Shown: piece by piece, positions 32,060 to 42,614 of the stretch
Layout of the letters: each line of letters starts with the position of its first letter
Position numbering within the stretch: the stretch's first letter is position 1
From: Hyaloperonospora brassicae
Taxonomy: Eukaryota; Oomycota; Peronosporomycetes; Peronosporales; Peronosporaceae
Assembly (NCBI GenBank): GCA_947650285.1
Contig: CANTFL010000086.1
Span: 372,001 to 436,000 of the forward strand
Direction of reading: 5' to 3'
Length of the DNA stretch: 64,000 bases
Made by a program: the position numbers and the translations under genes
The notes under the pieces: generated by a model
Database searches by the model: none
The model's input: only the letters and a program-made list of their open reading frames with translations
What the model was told of the DNA's origin: nothing

Positions 32060-33862
32060 CTAATATCGCTTAGCAACCGGACTGCTTGAACGCTCGTGTC
32101 GAGGATTACGCCCTTTGCTGCCACTCGGAAAAGTGCTGCGACTGCTGCGGCTGCCCTGCTCTCCACGGGTACCATCATCGCTGTACGCTTTCCGGGAGCG
32201 TCCGTTATGTTCATGACTGCTTTGCTTCTTTCGGCCGATGAGCGATCGATAGCTGCCCTTCTCGTCGCGGCCCTGTCCCTGTCCCTCTCTAGTAGACTTT
32301 TTCGGTCCTCCTCCTGCGCCTTTGGACTTGAACCCTCCTGTCCCCGTCGCTCTCGGAGCAGCAACAAGGCCTGGAGTATTCGTTAACCCCATCGCTCGCA
32401 GAGTTTTCTGCTGCAGCTTTGGCACCTCGTCAAGTCCAATGAGCTGGCTATAGCGTGCACCCGTCTCGACGAGCTCTGTTTTCGACATGCGGAGCTTCTT
32501 GAGATTCGAGTTGTAGAACCCCAAAAAAGCTGCATAAGCCTTCTCTGCCGATTGCCCCAGCTCGCTGCGGGGGTCGACATTGACGAGGGCCTTTGTGGTT
32601 CGGCACGTTTGCTGGTCGAGTTGGAAGTGCTGTCCCAGGTTTGAGAGCGGCAGGTCAGCTAGGTCGTGCAGCACAGACTTTTCAAAGTCGGCCAGCACTA
32701 GAATGCCACGCCCTTCCATGCCCGCGCGAGCGGTTCGTCCAAGGCGGTGAATGTACTGGTCACGATCCGTCAGACCAACTTGCAGCACGAGTGACACGTC
32801 TGGGTAGTCCACGCCACGCGCCGACACATCCGACGAAAACATGATCACTTTCTTGCCCTTGCGAAACGCATCGGCAGCCTTCGTACGGGCCGGTTGACTC
32901 TTGCGCGAATGCATCTCCAGCACGTTTGAAAACCCCGCAGCCTGAAAAAGATGGGCCATGAATTGCGCTGCTCGGGCAGTAGGCAAAAAGACAATGACCT
33001 TGTATGCCTCTAGCTTCATGTGTTCGTGCAGAATGCTCTCGACCGTCGGAATCACGTCTTGCAAGTCGCACACAACATATTCCTGCACAGTCTGCGTATT
33101 CGTCTGCTCATCGTCTCCTTCAATTGTGTCCACAAACACAAAGTCATCACGCAGCGCCACATTCTTGAGCTCTTCGGTTGCAGTTGGCAACGTCGCACTG
33201 AACAGCAGCGTCTGTCGTTTCGTCGGCAAACGGCTGATGATCCTCATGATATCAGGGCGGAATCCCATGTCCAAAAGACGGTCAGCTTCATCCAGCACGA
33301 GCACCTGGAGGTGATCCAGCTTCGCTCGGATCTGTGCACTATCGTCTTCCAAGTGCGCTTGCAGCCGTCCAGGAGTCGACACGAGCACATCAATGCCTCC
33401 TGCTTGCGTCAGCTCCTTCACGTCCTTGTTCACGGAGCTTCCGCCCACAAAGCAGCACGTGCGGAGCGAATGGGCTTTCGTGAGCTTCACCGCTTCGACC
33501 GCGATCTGCTGCGCCAGTTCTCGCGTCGGAGAGATCACGAGCGCCGAGATCTTGCCCCGCTTCGGCTGCGGGTTCTTAATCATGCGCTCCAGCGTTGGCA
33601 GCAAGAACGCAATGGTCTTGCCGTTCCCAGTCTTGCCCTTGGCCAGCACATCGCGTCCTGCCAGTGCTACCGGCAGCGTATCTCGCTGCACGTGGGTCAG
33701 GAACTCGTAGCCCATGTCGCGCGTCAGCACATCCTTCGACTGCTGACTGATGGGAAGCGAAGCGACCGAAACGTCCGACAAGTAGCCGCTGGATGCATTG
33801 AGGAGGACGCTCGAGTGGAAGCTCTGCACACGCAGAGAGCGGTGGCGACGAATTGCCCACAT
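32060..33862 (-). CDS. DEAD-box RNA helicase, probably mitochondrial (MSS116-like)
   Basis: 600 aa from ATG at 33862; the open frame reaches further 5' but without an ATG. The N-terminus is rich in Arg, Ser and His (MWAIRRHRSLRVQSFHSSVL) and looks like a mitochondrial targeting peptide. Helicase motifs in order: Q motif near FLTHVQRDTLP, I AKGKTGNGKT, Ia PTRELA, Ib STPGR, II DEAD, III SAT, V SARGVDYPD, VI HRLGRTARAG. The C-terminal tail is basic and Gly/Ser/Arg-rich. DEAD-box proteins unwind RNA using ATP. It is closely similar to the helicase at 37600-39387, so the two are paralogues. Exact orthology is inference. Confidence 0.9.
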   Translation of the reverse strand: MWAIRRHRSLRVQSFHSSVLLNASSGYLSDVSVASLPISQQSKDVLTRDMGYEFLTHVQRDTLPVALAGRDVLAKGKTGNGKTIAFLLPTLERMIKNPQPKRGKISALVISPTRELAQQIAVEAVKLTKAHSLRTCCFVGGSSVNKDVKELTQAGGIDVLVSTPGRLQAHLEDDSAQIRAKLDHLQVLVLDEADRLLDMGFRPDIMRIISRLPTKRQTLLFSATLPTATEELKNVALRDDFVFVDTIEGDDEQTNTQTVQEYVVCDLQDVIPTVESILHEHMKLEAYKVIVFLPTARAAQFMAHLFQAAGFSNVLEMHSRKSQPARTKAADAFRKGKKVIMFSSDVSARGVDYPDVSLVLQVGLTDRDQYIHRLGRTARAGMEGRGILVLADFEKSVLHDLADLPLSNLGQHFQLDQQTCRTTKALVNVDPRSELGQSAEKAYAAFLGFYNSNLKKLRMSKTELVETGARYSQLIGLDEVPKLQQKTLRAMGLTNTPGLVAAPRATGTGGFKSKGAGGGPKKSTREGQGQGRDEKGSYRSLIGRKKQSSHEHNGRSRKAYSDDGTRGEQGSRSSRSTFPSGSKGRNPRHERSSSPVAKRY

Positions 33863-35616
33863 TGACACTGATGAAGTGGTTGGCTCGTGGTGGAGTCCCA
33901 AAATGCCCTTGTTTTGGGTCGCACGGAACCCAAAATGAGGCCTCAGCGGACGACGAGGGATCGGAAGGACCCATTCGTGAGCAGCTCTGCCAGTCGGTCG
34001 AGAGATCGCACGAGAACGGTATGGTGGAATTCGGCAATAGAGAGATTTGCATTGGAAAGCAGTGACCGACAGATTTATCGAGACAGTCGATTTGGTGCTT
34101 CTTGCGTGTCACTAGAACTGGAACAAAACGATGTTGCTGATCAAGTGCAGTCTCATGCTCATTTGCTGTCGCTGACTCAGCCAAACGTGCGATGTTATCG
34201 AGAGCATCGATGATCTCATTTCTTACACTTTATTCGTTCGTATCTGGCGCCGAGAGCGCTGTCCAATGTTGTTGGAAAGGAAAGCTGTGCACGCCGTACT
34301 ACCGGATATGCCACTGACTTGACTTGCGACAAAAAGTTGCCGCTGGAATTGAGTCGTCGGTCTCTGATTGTGGCGTGTGCACTGGTAATCATGCGCTTGA
34401 GATTGCTCTCCGCTTGTCGGCGTTGATCAAGACGTCAAACAGCAGACGGTCAAGTCCATCGACGGTAGGATCCTGACCGCCATCTACTTTACCCACCACA
34501 CTCGGTCAAACTTGGCTGAAGCGTCCTGCTTACTCGCACGGCGTTCTCGACACTACTTGCCAACGACTCCGGCGTTGCTATATCGTGCAAGAGTCAGCAT
34601 GTGCTTTGCAGCTCGAGCTGATAAGGCTCCACCCTGATCGGCCATCCCTTCCGCCACAATTTACGCCGATCGAAGCTCACTTCCGACTTCACACCATTGC
34701 ATGTGGATGGACTGATCGTCGGGTAGAACGGCCGGCCTGGCTTCAAGTTGTGACGATTTGACGGACGGGCTTTGAAAAGCAAACTGTCCGTGGGACAAGT
34801 ATGTGTTGGTGATGTTGACGTGTTGGCGCAGTGATATCCGCATGAGTGAAGATGCCCAATCGTCATCAGAGGACATTACATTGTGGTGAGCATCGTTATG
34901 GTGGATTTATTGCCGTACCCCTAACCTTGATGATCTGAGCTAGCCTGTGTTCATCGCGGACAGGATACCGATTCTGTAGCGTGATGGACTGCGAAGACCA
35001 TCTCGTGGTGCGCACGTTGCTGTCACATGAAATGTACAACACGGGAAGCGTCGACCGAATGAATGAGGGGGTGTCGATGGAGACGATATACGTAGAAGGT
35101 AGGAAGTGGTACAGAGGGATAAAGACTTGTGACGGACAAGCGGATGACGACTGGTGGGTGCATTACGACATGTGCCGAAGTATATGGTGCGCATCGTGCT
35201 GTGAACGAGATGCATCAGTTTAGTTCCCACCTTGCAGGACCACATTGGCCCGACATCCTTGTAGCACCCATTACGCCGGCAACTATCCGTTTCTCCACAA
35301 AACATACGAAACGAACAACACTTCGAACGGGGTGTCGCTCTTCACCGTTGTAATGCAAATGAAACGATATGTCAATACTGAAGCGCGATCCAGCGTTACT
35401 GCGATAGTAAGAAGAGTCTATGCAACTAGTGCCGCACTCGTCACGCTGTGGCATTGAAATCTGACTCTTGATACTTCGACAAGTCGCACGTGCGAAACTC
35501 GCCTCGAAACGCTCGCTTCATTCACAAGAACAGTTCCCAAGTCTTGCTTTTTGTCGTTGCGTTATCCACAACGCCATCCAATGCCTTCGCCCGTTTCAAT
35601 CTCCAGATAACTTGCC
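33863..35616. other. Intergenic region without recognisable gene
   Basis: 1.75 kb between the start of one minus-strand gene and the stop of another. Frames are short and unconserved. It should hold the promoter of the DEAD-box gene. No RNA gene seen. Confidence 0.4.
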
Positions 35617-37221
35617 TCATGGTTTCTTGACAACACTGACGAAACCACTAGCAGCAGAGAAGTACTTCTTATTTGCCTCGGCGACGCAAGCCTTCGCAGC
35701 CTCGGGGTTCATCAGCTCAATGCCTTGCACGGGTGTAAAAGCAAGGCTCGATGCCAGCCCAGACAGCGGCGGCTTGCTCACAGACGATGCCGCGTAGCTC
35801 GCCGCACGCAACTTCTTGCTAGACTGCTTCTGCTCCTTGCGCAAGATACGCAAATTGCCGGACCCTTCCTGGCCTAGCCGACCGGACGTGATTCCCATGG
35901 CGTTGTCACCATATTCTTCGTCAGCCGTCGCAAATGACTGCCGATTCATTTCACGCCGTACATCGGTCATCTGCAGTCGTTCTTTCATCTTACGGTAGCG
36001 CTTTCCACCACGCTTCCGGCTCGGCTTTTCGTCTGGAATAGGCAATGCCTTCTTCGTCTTTGCCTTTTGTGGTTCTTGCCACTTTTCCATCTTCTCGACC
36101 AACTCGGTACGAAAGCGCGCACCCACTAAACCTACCGTGTCATGCTGGTGCGGCTGGCTATCAACGCGCGCCATCAGCGCTAGCTTGCCGGCAACAGCTC
36201 GGCATGCCTTCATTCGCAGATACGGAGGCATGTTTTGCACGAGATCCGTGAAAAACACCACACCCGTGTGTCTCAGCGCTGCAGCCGACGAGAATCCACT
36301 CAGCACTTTCTTTTCCTGCCCCAGTACTTGCAAGTTACACGACGGGATCCGTGCGAGCTCTGCCACGCCGCCAGCCAGTCCAACAAGCTGCGCGGCGATA
36401 CGCGTTCCTACCAACTGGGACACATTGGGCGCCAAATACTTCATACGGCTCTCGACAAAGCGTAGAATCATGTTCTTGTCCTTCTCGAGCGAGAGCAATT
36501 CGTCACAAGCTTCCAGACAGATCGTCAGTTCGTCCGGACCAAGTGGCTTGCCACTCGTTCCCGATCCCGTCACAGAGATGCCAATCACCACTGAGCTCGG
36601 GAGCAGCTGCGGCAGCTCTGCCACGAGCGTCAAGTCCATCTCATTGCCAACCGCCTTGACCACACGAGCATAATCGAGCGCATTTGGCACGAGCGCGTCG
36701 AGTTCCGGGAACTTGGCGGCGTAGATCTCGGCAATAAAGCGGTGCACGGCCACAATATCGTCGTCAATCTGCACCATGAGGTCGTTCGACGTGACCACGA
36801 GATCGTACTCGGCACTGCCTTCTTCCAGCCGCTGAGGCCTCGACGTCGCTGCGTCATCCAGGTCCACGTACTGCTGGATCTGCTGCACGTGTGCCAGGTA
36901 CTTGTGCGAGCGCTTGAGCGACGCGACTGCAGCGACCCCACGACTCGTAGTGACCAACTGCAGCGACGCTGTCAAATCCTTTGCCTTCGCTTGTGTCGTT
37001 GTCGGCTCCCCATTGGCCACACGCTCGAGTTTGCTGCTCTCGCAGCGGGACACGTTCGCGGCCAGGAGCTCGTCGTCGGCCTCACCGCTTCTCTCGACCA
37101 CAACGTCGTCGTTCGGAGCATGCGACGGCACTCTCGTCGTCTCGTCGTCATCGCTGCCGCTGCTACTGCCGCCGCTGAGCTCGTCTAAGTCTTCCAAGAA
37201 GGAGTCGGCGACCGTCGACAT
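35617..37221 (-). CDS. PRP31: U4/U6 snRNP protein Prp31
   Basis: 534 aa from ATG at 37221 (MSTVADSFLEDLDELSGG resembles the start of other Prp31 proteins; upstream codons in frame lack an ATG). Prp31 holds U4 snRNA with the 15.5K protein and links the U4/U6 and U5 particles of the spliceosome. Seen here: acidic N-terminal region; NOSIC-type helical region around residues 140-260; Nop domain with LVGTRIAAQLVGLAGGVAELARIP, VLGQEKK and TGVVFFTDLVQNMPPYLRMKACR; and the Prp31 C-terminal part with RKRGGKRYRKMKER and GQEGSGNLRILRKEQKQS. Its length is close to human PRPF31 (499 aa). It is head-to-head with a DEAD-box gene. Confidence 0.95.
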   Translation of the reverse strand: MSTVADSFLEDLDELSGGSSSGSDDDETTRVPSHAPNDDVVVERSGEADDELLAANVSRCESSKLERVANGEPTTTQAKAKDLTASLQLVTTSRGVAAVASLKRSHKYLAHVQQIQQYVDLDDAATSRPQRLEEGSAEYDLVVTSNDLMVQIDDDIVAVHRFIAEIYAAKFPELDALVPNALDYARVVKAVGNEMDLTLVAELPQLLPSSVVIGISVTGSGTSGKPLGPDELTICLEACDELLSLEKDKNMILRFVESRMKYLAPNVSQLVGTRIAAQLVGLAGGVAELARIPSCNLQVLGQEKKVLSGFSSAAALRHTGVVFFTDLVQNMPPYLRMKACRAVAGKLALMARVDSQPHQHDTVGLVGARFRTELVEKMEKWQEPQKAKTKKALPIPDEKPSRKRGGKRYRKMKERLQMTDVRREMNRQSFATADEEYGDNAMGITSGRLGQEGSGNLRILRKEQKQSSKKLRAASYAASSVSKPPLSGLASSLAFTPVQGIELMNPEAAKACVAEANKKYFSAASGFVSVVKKP

Positions 37222-37599
37222 TTCGGCCACGTCAGCGAACGACCAACCGACCGACCGACCGAACGGTGAAGTAACCCCAATTAGCAAACCTTAAACCCCA
37301 AAACGCAAAATCGCACGCGCGACACTCGAGTTTTTCGTGTGCGATACACTGTCCGAGTGGTTTCCACGCGACTGTCGCAGAAGTAGCAGGTAGTCGTAGT
37401 CACTCGGGCGGGTGGTCGTGGAAACTCGTTTTGCGGGGCACGTTTTGGCATCGAACGGCCACCGCTTATAGTAAGATCGAGCCCCACCACCAACCGGGCG
37501 GATTTCTGGCCAACGAAATCGCTCGGCATTCCGAAATCCGTCGAGTCCCCACACACACACACACACTCACGCGCTCACACACTCACACGCTCACCGATC
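37222..37599. promoter_or_regulatory. Shared head-to-head promoter region, PRP31 / DEAD-box gene
   Basis: 378 bp separate the ATG of PRP31 (minus strand) from the ATG of the DEAD-box gene (plus strand), so both promoters and 5' leaders must lie here. It contains a short CGACCGACC repeat near 37248 and a CA-rich tract (37551-37597) directly before the helicase ATG. No defined core element was identified. Confidence 0.55.
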
Positions 37600-39387
37600 A
37601 TGGCCGACCAAGCGCGCACGACGACAACCAGCAGCTCCAGTACCAGTACGAGCGGCAACTGGCGGCGCAAGGCACCGGCTGGAGAGCGCAAGGACAGCGA
37701 CGTCGAGCACCAGAAGAAGAAGCCGCGGCGCGGGGGCCGTCGCAACAATAACAAGCAGCACGTCAAGACGGAGCAGGTGTACCAAGCGAAGGACGCCGCG
37801 GCCGTGTCGAAGCCCCACGTGGGCGCACCGGCGAGTGGGTTTGCAGCTGCAGAGGTCGACGACGCGACCGTTGAGCCTGCGAAGGCCACGAATTTGGACT
37901 ACCTGTCGGACGTTCTGTTTGCGTCGCTGGACATTTCGGCGCCGACGAAGCGCGCGATCGTTGAGGACCTCAAGTACGAGCGGCTGACGAACGTGCAGAA
38001 CGAGACGTTTGCGCACATTCTCGAGGGCAAAGATGTGCTGGCCAAGGCCAAGACGGGCAATGGCAAGACGATTGCGTTCCTCTTGCCGGTGATTGAGAAC
38101 ATGGTCAAGCGCGGACGGCAGTCGCCGAGTGCCATTCCAGCACTGGCCGTGTCGCCCACGCGGGAGCTGGCGCTGCAGATTGCGACTGAGGCCAATCGGC
38201 TCACGAAGTTTCACGCCTTTCATGTCGCGTGTTTCGTTGGGGGCACCGTGGTCAAGAAGGACCAGCGCACGCTGACGGGCAGCACGCCAATCGATCTCCT
38301 GATTGCAACACCAGGTCGACTCGTCGATCATTTGAAGCAGAACACGGGCAAACTTGCGGACCGATTGGGGCAGACGAGCGTTCTGATTCTGGACGAAGCA
38401 GATCGATTGCTGGACATGGGCTTCCGCCCGGACGTCATGCGGATCATTGGATACCTGCCAAAGAAGCGCCAGACGCTGCTGTTCAGCGCGACGCTGCCGG
38501 CCTCGACCGAAGAGCTGAAGCAAGTGGCGTTGCGACCGGACTACGTGTTTGTCGACACAATCGACGAGAACGAGGCGGACACGAATGTGCAGACCGAGCA
38601 GGAATACATTGTGTGCTCGATGGAGAATGTGATCCCCATGGTGGAGCGCGTCTTGATCGAGCACATGAAGCTACCTGCGTACAAGGTGATGCTATTCCTG
38701 CCCACTGCTCGTTCGGCGCAGTTCATGGCGCAACTGTTCCAGACTGCAGGCTTTCCAGGGGTCTTGGAGATGCACTCACGGAAGAACCAGGGAGCGCGCA
38801 CGAAGACGGCTGCGGAATTCCGTAAGGGTCGCAAGGTGATGATGTTTTCATCCGACGTGTCGGCGCGTGGCGTGGACTATCCGGACGTGTCGCTCGTGCT
38901 CCAAGTGGGTCTCACCGATCGCGATCAGTACATCCACCGTCTCGGACGTACGGCACGTGCTGGTATGAAAGGCAAAGGCGTTCTCGTTCTGGCGGAGTTC
39001 GAGGCGCCTATGCTCAACAAGTTGTCTGACCTGCCTCTCACGTTGAGCAACGATCACACTGCTGAGATGCTGAAGCCGTCGCAGTCGCGCGCGCTCGCAG
39101 TCACGCAAGAGCTGAGGAAGTACGACGCTCTGGAAAAGTCGGCGCAGCAGTCGTACCAAGCGTGGCTCGGTTTTTACAACTCGCACGCAAAGCGTTTGCG
39201 ACTGAAGCCAGTCGAGCTCGTCCAGCTTGCTGCCGAGTACAGCCGCATCATCGGTCTGGACGAGGTGCCCAAGCTCGAGAAGCGAACACTGAAGAAGATG
39301 AACCTTCTGGGCGTGCCTGGCATCGAGCCGTCTCCGTTCGTTCGCGACGCTGGCGGGAACCGTGGTGGTGGTCATGGCCGCAGATAA
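37600..39387 (+). CDS. DEAD-box RNA helicase, paralogue of 32060-33862
   Basis: 595 aa. The first about 90 residues are Ser/Thr-rich and then strongly basic (KKKPRRGGRRNNNKQ), more like a nuclear/nucleolar signal than a mitochondrial one. Helicase motifs: Q motif region LTNVQNETF, I AKAKTGNGKTIAF, Ia PTRELA, Ib ATPGR, II DEADRLLDMGF, III SAT, V SARGVDYPDVSLVLQVG, VI HRLGRTARAGMKG. From about residue 105 to the end it aligns with the other helicase, including a shared C-terminal block ARYSQLIGLDEVPKL / AEYSRIIGLDEVPKL. ATP-dependent RNA remodelling is expected; the precise target is unknown. Confidence 0.92.
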   Translation: MADQARTTTTSSSSTSTSGNWRRKAPAGERKDSDVEHQKKKPRRGGRRNNNKQHVKTEQVYQAKDAAAVSKPHVGAPASGFAAAEVDDATVEPAKATNLDYLSDVLFASLDISAPTKRAIVEDLKYERLTNVQNETFAHILEGKDVLAKAKTGNGKTIAFLLPVIENMVKRGRQSPSAIPALAVSPTRELALQIATEANRLTKFHAFHVACFVGGTVVKKDQRTLTGSTPIDLLIATPGRLVDHLKQNTGKLADRLGQTSVLILDEADRLLDMGFRPDVMRIIGYLPKKRQTLLFSATLPASTEELKQVALRPDYVFVDTIDENEADTNVQTEQEYIVCSMENVIPMVERVLIEHMKLPAYKVMLFLPTARSAQFMAQLFQTAGFPGVLEMHSRKNQGARTKTAAEFRKGRKVMMFSSDVSARGVDYPDVSLVLQVGLTDRDQYIHRLGRTARAGMKGKGVLVLAEFEAPMLNKLSDLPLTLSNDHTAEMLKPSQSRALAVTQELRKYDALEKSAQQSYQAWLGFYNSHAKRLRLKPVELVQLAAEYSRIIGLDEVPKLEKRTLKKMNLLGVPGIEPSPFVRDAGGNRGGGHGRR

Positions 39388-39728
39388 GTCCACCATTGAA
39401 GGTCAAGGTCGACTGGAATCCAGGGACCATGTAGAGAGCACTGTGCAGCGCGTGCGAATCGGCCACTAGCTTTCGCTCCTCATCGTTCGAACCCAATCGT
39501 AATTTATTGCAGGAAAACGGATGAGCCACCCGAGTCAGTCAATAAGAACGCATTCCCCTCACCTTCTTGTGGAACTTCATGCACACTGCACAACCTCATG
39601 CGATGCACTACTGCAAACCGTTCGAAACAATAACAACACACCGGGTGGATACTTTTTCCATTGTGAGGTTTTCCCGTACGTCACTATTTTACACCCCACA
39701 ATTTCATTGCATATTGTCCATCGCCGCA

Positions 39729-40514
39729 ATGGACGCAATGGCGAAACTGCTCGAGAGCTGCGCCGGCGGTCTGCAGCAGTCGTTCGAGTCGGTCTTCCAG
39801 CGCGTGGACCAGAGTTTGTCACAGAGTGCAGCGGTCATGCGCATGATGAACGACGTGATGGAGGCCGTTATGCTGCAGAACCTGCTGCTGCGCTCGAGCT
39901 ACGACGTGGCCAGAGGCCTAACTGTCGCTGTGGAGAACCAGTCGCAGATTATGCTGGGACAGGTCACAGTCCGAGCGCAACTGCAGGACACTGAGACGGC
40001 CTTTTTCTCGGTCGTGCTCGATTCGCTCCATGTGGGGCAAGTGGTGCAGTTCCAAGCACCGATGCAGGACGTGGTCGGCCCCGTTGCCGGCTTCCTCGAG
40101 CTCCAATGCACGAGTCCAGGCACGCACCAGCTGCTCACGAAACGCTCTCCGTTCCAAGTGCTGTCGTTCCAGCAAGGCGAGTTTCGAGCTGTGCTGAATG
40201 GACAAGAGGACGCTGCTATCGTTGGCTCCGTGCAAGTAGCAGCGACGTCGGATAAGCTGCCGTTGACACGCGTGCGACAGCTCCTGAAGATCAGTCCGCT
40301 TCAAGGCATCTTGACAGCTGATAAGGGAAGGTATCGGTACGTGTCAACTACAGGGTCCAGCAGCGCTTGTGAACTGTACCTGTCGATCGAGAAGGGTGCA
40401 GCGGACGAGTCTGCGTACCGAGTCACAGTGTCTGCAGCTGGAAGTGCCGATAGTGCCGACGAGCGCCGAAGTCGATGCCAGCAGATGATTGACGAGATGG
40501 AGATCGTGGAGTGA
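39729..40514 (+). CDS. Hypothetical conserved-looking 261-aa protein
   Basis: I do not recognise the family. The start at 39729 (MDAMAKLLESCAGGLQQSF) is preferred over an upstream ATG at 39567, because the intervening codons are His/Cys/Phe-rich and unlike the rest. The first 60 residues look helical and amphipathic (RVDQSLSQSAAVMRMMNDVM). Residues 60-200 look like beta-strand-rich sequence (IMLGQVTVRAQLQDTE, FFSVVLDSLHVGQVVQF), possibly a beta-sandwich. The tail is acidic (DEMEIVE). No signal peptide or membrane segment. GC-rich third positions match the neighbouring genes, which supports real coding. It converges on the TMED gene, with 192 bp between stops. Confidence 0.6.
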   Translation: MDAMAKLLESCAGGLQQSFESVFQRVDQSLSQSAAVMRMMNDVMEAVMLQNLLLRSSYDVARGLTVAVENQSQIMLGQVTVRAQLQDTETAFFSVVLDSLHVGQVVQFQAPMQDVVGPVAGFLELQCTSPGTHQLLTKRSPFQVLSFQQGEFRAVLNGQEDAAIVGSVQVAATSDKLPLTRVRQLLKISPLQGILTADKGRYRYVSTTGSSSACELYLSIEKGAADESAYRVTVSAAGSADSADERRSRCQQMIDEMEIVE

Positions 40515-40706
40515 GGTCGGAACCGATACGTATAGGGCACAGGACACCGTTCCCGTGGTGTGCGTGCGACGCAAATGACGCTTTGGGTTCCAACGTCTCT
40601 CCTGCCATTTGCATTTCGTGATGATTACAGGCTTGTGCAGACTGATTGCCCTACGTCCGCCAGCTGCGAACGCTACACTGCCACTGCTACAGTACGTTGA
40701 TGCAGT

Positions 40707-41627
40707 TTACACCCATTCGCGCTTGGAGAAGTAGCCGCGATCTTGGAACCATTTGTGCAGCAGGAAGGACTGCGCAGCGTAGATAGCACCCAGTACAACC
40801 AGCTCCACCACCGTGTAATAGACAATGCGCGACTCGCTGCTTTCGAGTGCTGCCACCCGCCCCACACCAACCGCAACAACCAGTCAGTTGACCGTCAGTA
40901 CGCTCATCAACAGCACAACTGAACCCATTGCCTTGCAGCGTACTCTGAACATGGCGGTGCACTCGCGCGCGGTAGTACTCCTGTTCGTTGCGAATGAGCT
41001 CCAGCAGCGACCGCAACCGTCGAAGCGACGTCATAGCAACTTCCAAGTGCTCTGTTGTCATCACCGATACACCACATATCCCATTAGACTCTCCATCCAA
41101 ATCCATTTTCAGCGCTGCACTCGATGCCCCTCCCCCCTCACACACTATAACGTACCTCGTCGCGTCTGCTCGTCCAACTTGTCCTCTTCGCCCACGTCTT
41201 CTGCGTTCGTGAGCTCGAGCGACGTGCGCCACTCAATGACCTTTGGACTGCTGTCGTGCAGGTTCCCCAGGCAGAAGCGGTACCAGCCGCCGCGATGCTC
41301 CGAGTCAAAGTTAAAGCCGCTCTGCTCGACGTTCTGACTTTCCTCGTCGAACGGAGTGACCACCACGTGGTCGAAAAAGTTCTTCTCCACGTGCGCCTGT
41401 TCGGGGTACGTCGCGAACGGACCGAACGCCCGCAATCGCACGTCGTACGCACTCGAAGCTTCCAGAACGCCGATGCTCAAGTACGCAGTGCGCTTCGTGC
41501 GCACGTACTCGTGGAAACACTCCTCTGCGTGGCCGTCGAGCTCGAAGATCAGGCCGTGCAGTGGTGTGGGTCCTCCTGCCGCCCACAGTGCGAGCGAAGC
41601 TGCGAGCTGAACTGCTCCGCGTGCCAT
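40707..41627 (-). CDS. p24/TMED family cargo receptor (emp24/gp25L), three exons
   Basis: Joined exons 41627-41156, 41051-40944 and 40849-40707 give 240 aa, the usual p24 length. p24 proteins cycle between ER and Golgi and help sort cargo into COPII/COPI vesicles. Seen: a signal peptide (LAASLALWAAG); a GOLD domain with ECFHEYV, where two Cys normally pair with a later Cys-containing strand (here WYRFCLGN); a coiled-coil segment with TSLRRLRSLLELIRNEQEYY; a membrane helix (VVELVVLGAIYAAQSFLL); and a short cytosolic tail KWFQDRGYFSKREWV. Both introns are phase 1 with GTACG donors and CAG acceptors and join the frame correctly. The exon model is read by eye. Confidence 0.85.
40850..40943 (-). 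other. Intron 2 of the TMED gene
   Basis: 94 bp, donor GTACGC, acceptor GGCAG, phase 1. Its removal joins RVHRHVQ to LESSESRIVYYT, the order expected before the membrane helix in p24 proteins. Confidence 0.7.
41052..41155 (-). other. Intron 1 of the TMED gene
   Basis: 104 bp, donor GTACGT, acceptor ACAACAG, phase 1. An earlier AG (after 41115) also keeps frame and would insert 21 extra residues, but the distal acceptor joins EQTRR to EHLEVAM, the better family fit. Confidence 0.65.
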
Positions 41628-42614
41628 CCGCACGTCTGTGTCAACGACTGTCGACGATGTGTGTGTGTGTGTGTGTGGCTTTCGACTTGCGATCTCTTCT
41701 GGGCAGCTGATGTGCGCGCGATGCAAACGAATGTGGGGACAGTCAGTCAGTCGGGTGAACTCGATGGCAGTTTTGCGGTTTCGAGGGGAATGTAACAGGA
41801 CCTGCGGCTGTACCTGCGACCAAAAGGGTACCAAAGCAGTGCTGAGCTTGTGCGAAACTCGAGATCGAGGCCATAACATCGAGTGCATCGGCAGATTCAT
41901 TGCATCGTGCAAAGTGTACGCGTCTGGCGCACAGAGTGCTGTCTAGTCTTGTGTTTAAACGAGCGGCGGACGCGTTCGTTGCAGTGCTACAACGTGCCAC
42001 GTGACATGGGTTGTCGTGGACGTGTGTCACGAGATCCGGAGTTCCGATCGCGCAATGGGGCGTGCAGGCACTGCATGTTATGCCTCGTGACCTTCCTGCG
42101 TGATCTGGGCTAAATGGCAATGTCAAGCAGGGCATTTTCAGATCCATCGAGGTCAAGCATTCGTCCAGTGTGCGAGCAGCATGTGTTCAAATGACCTCTC
42201 CACGGCGAACGCTTCGTCTTGCTTTTGACAACGCCGTCATAGAAAATGCGTGGACGCCGAAGCCTGTTCACCATTGCAACAGGACAACAAGTCTAAGGAT
42301 CCACCGCCACGCGCTCGGAGCTATCTGCTTTCCAAGACACCGATACATGACAGATACTCCGGTGCCAATTCGTAAGTCCCGCATGTTATCACAACAAACA
42401 TTCTGTCCTCATTGCAATACCGACCTGCGTGCTCTCGAGTCGATCTCCAGGTTGCGATTGTGACCAGGTTACCCTGATGCATCGCCAAAGAAAGACTTCC
42501 TGGACGCTTACTTGCAAACGGCACTGAACCTGCATGAGTCACTCCCAACGATCAACAATCGCGAGTTGCGGGGGCGCATGGAACCGCAAAACCATTGTCG
42601 ACTACGCGGAGCGC
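41628..42614. other. Spacer between XPB and TMED genes
   Basis: No supported gene. A (GT)n microsatellite (41659-41677) lies about 30 bp upstream of the TMED ATG, probably in its leader. The rest shows only short frames. Confidence 0.4.

Noticed and set aside
33020..33865. 281-codon plus-strand frame opposite the DEAD-box gene, and a similar 357-codon minus-strand frame at 37591-38664; the two resemble each other and look like a paralogous protein pair
   Set aside because: Each is the exact antisense shadow of a DEAD-box gene with GC-rich third positions. Their mutual similarity follows from the homology of the two helicases, and they contain no independent motif.
41115..41155. 41-bp alternative intron 1 in the TMED gene
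   Set aside because: Frame is kept, but the intron would be very short and would insert 21 residues not expected in the p24 coiled coil; the 104-bp version fits better.
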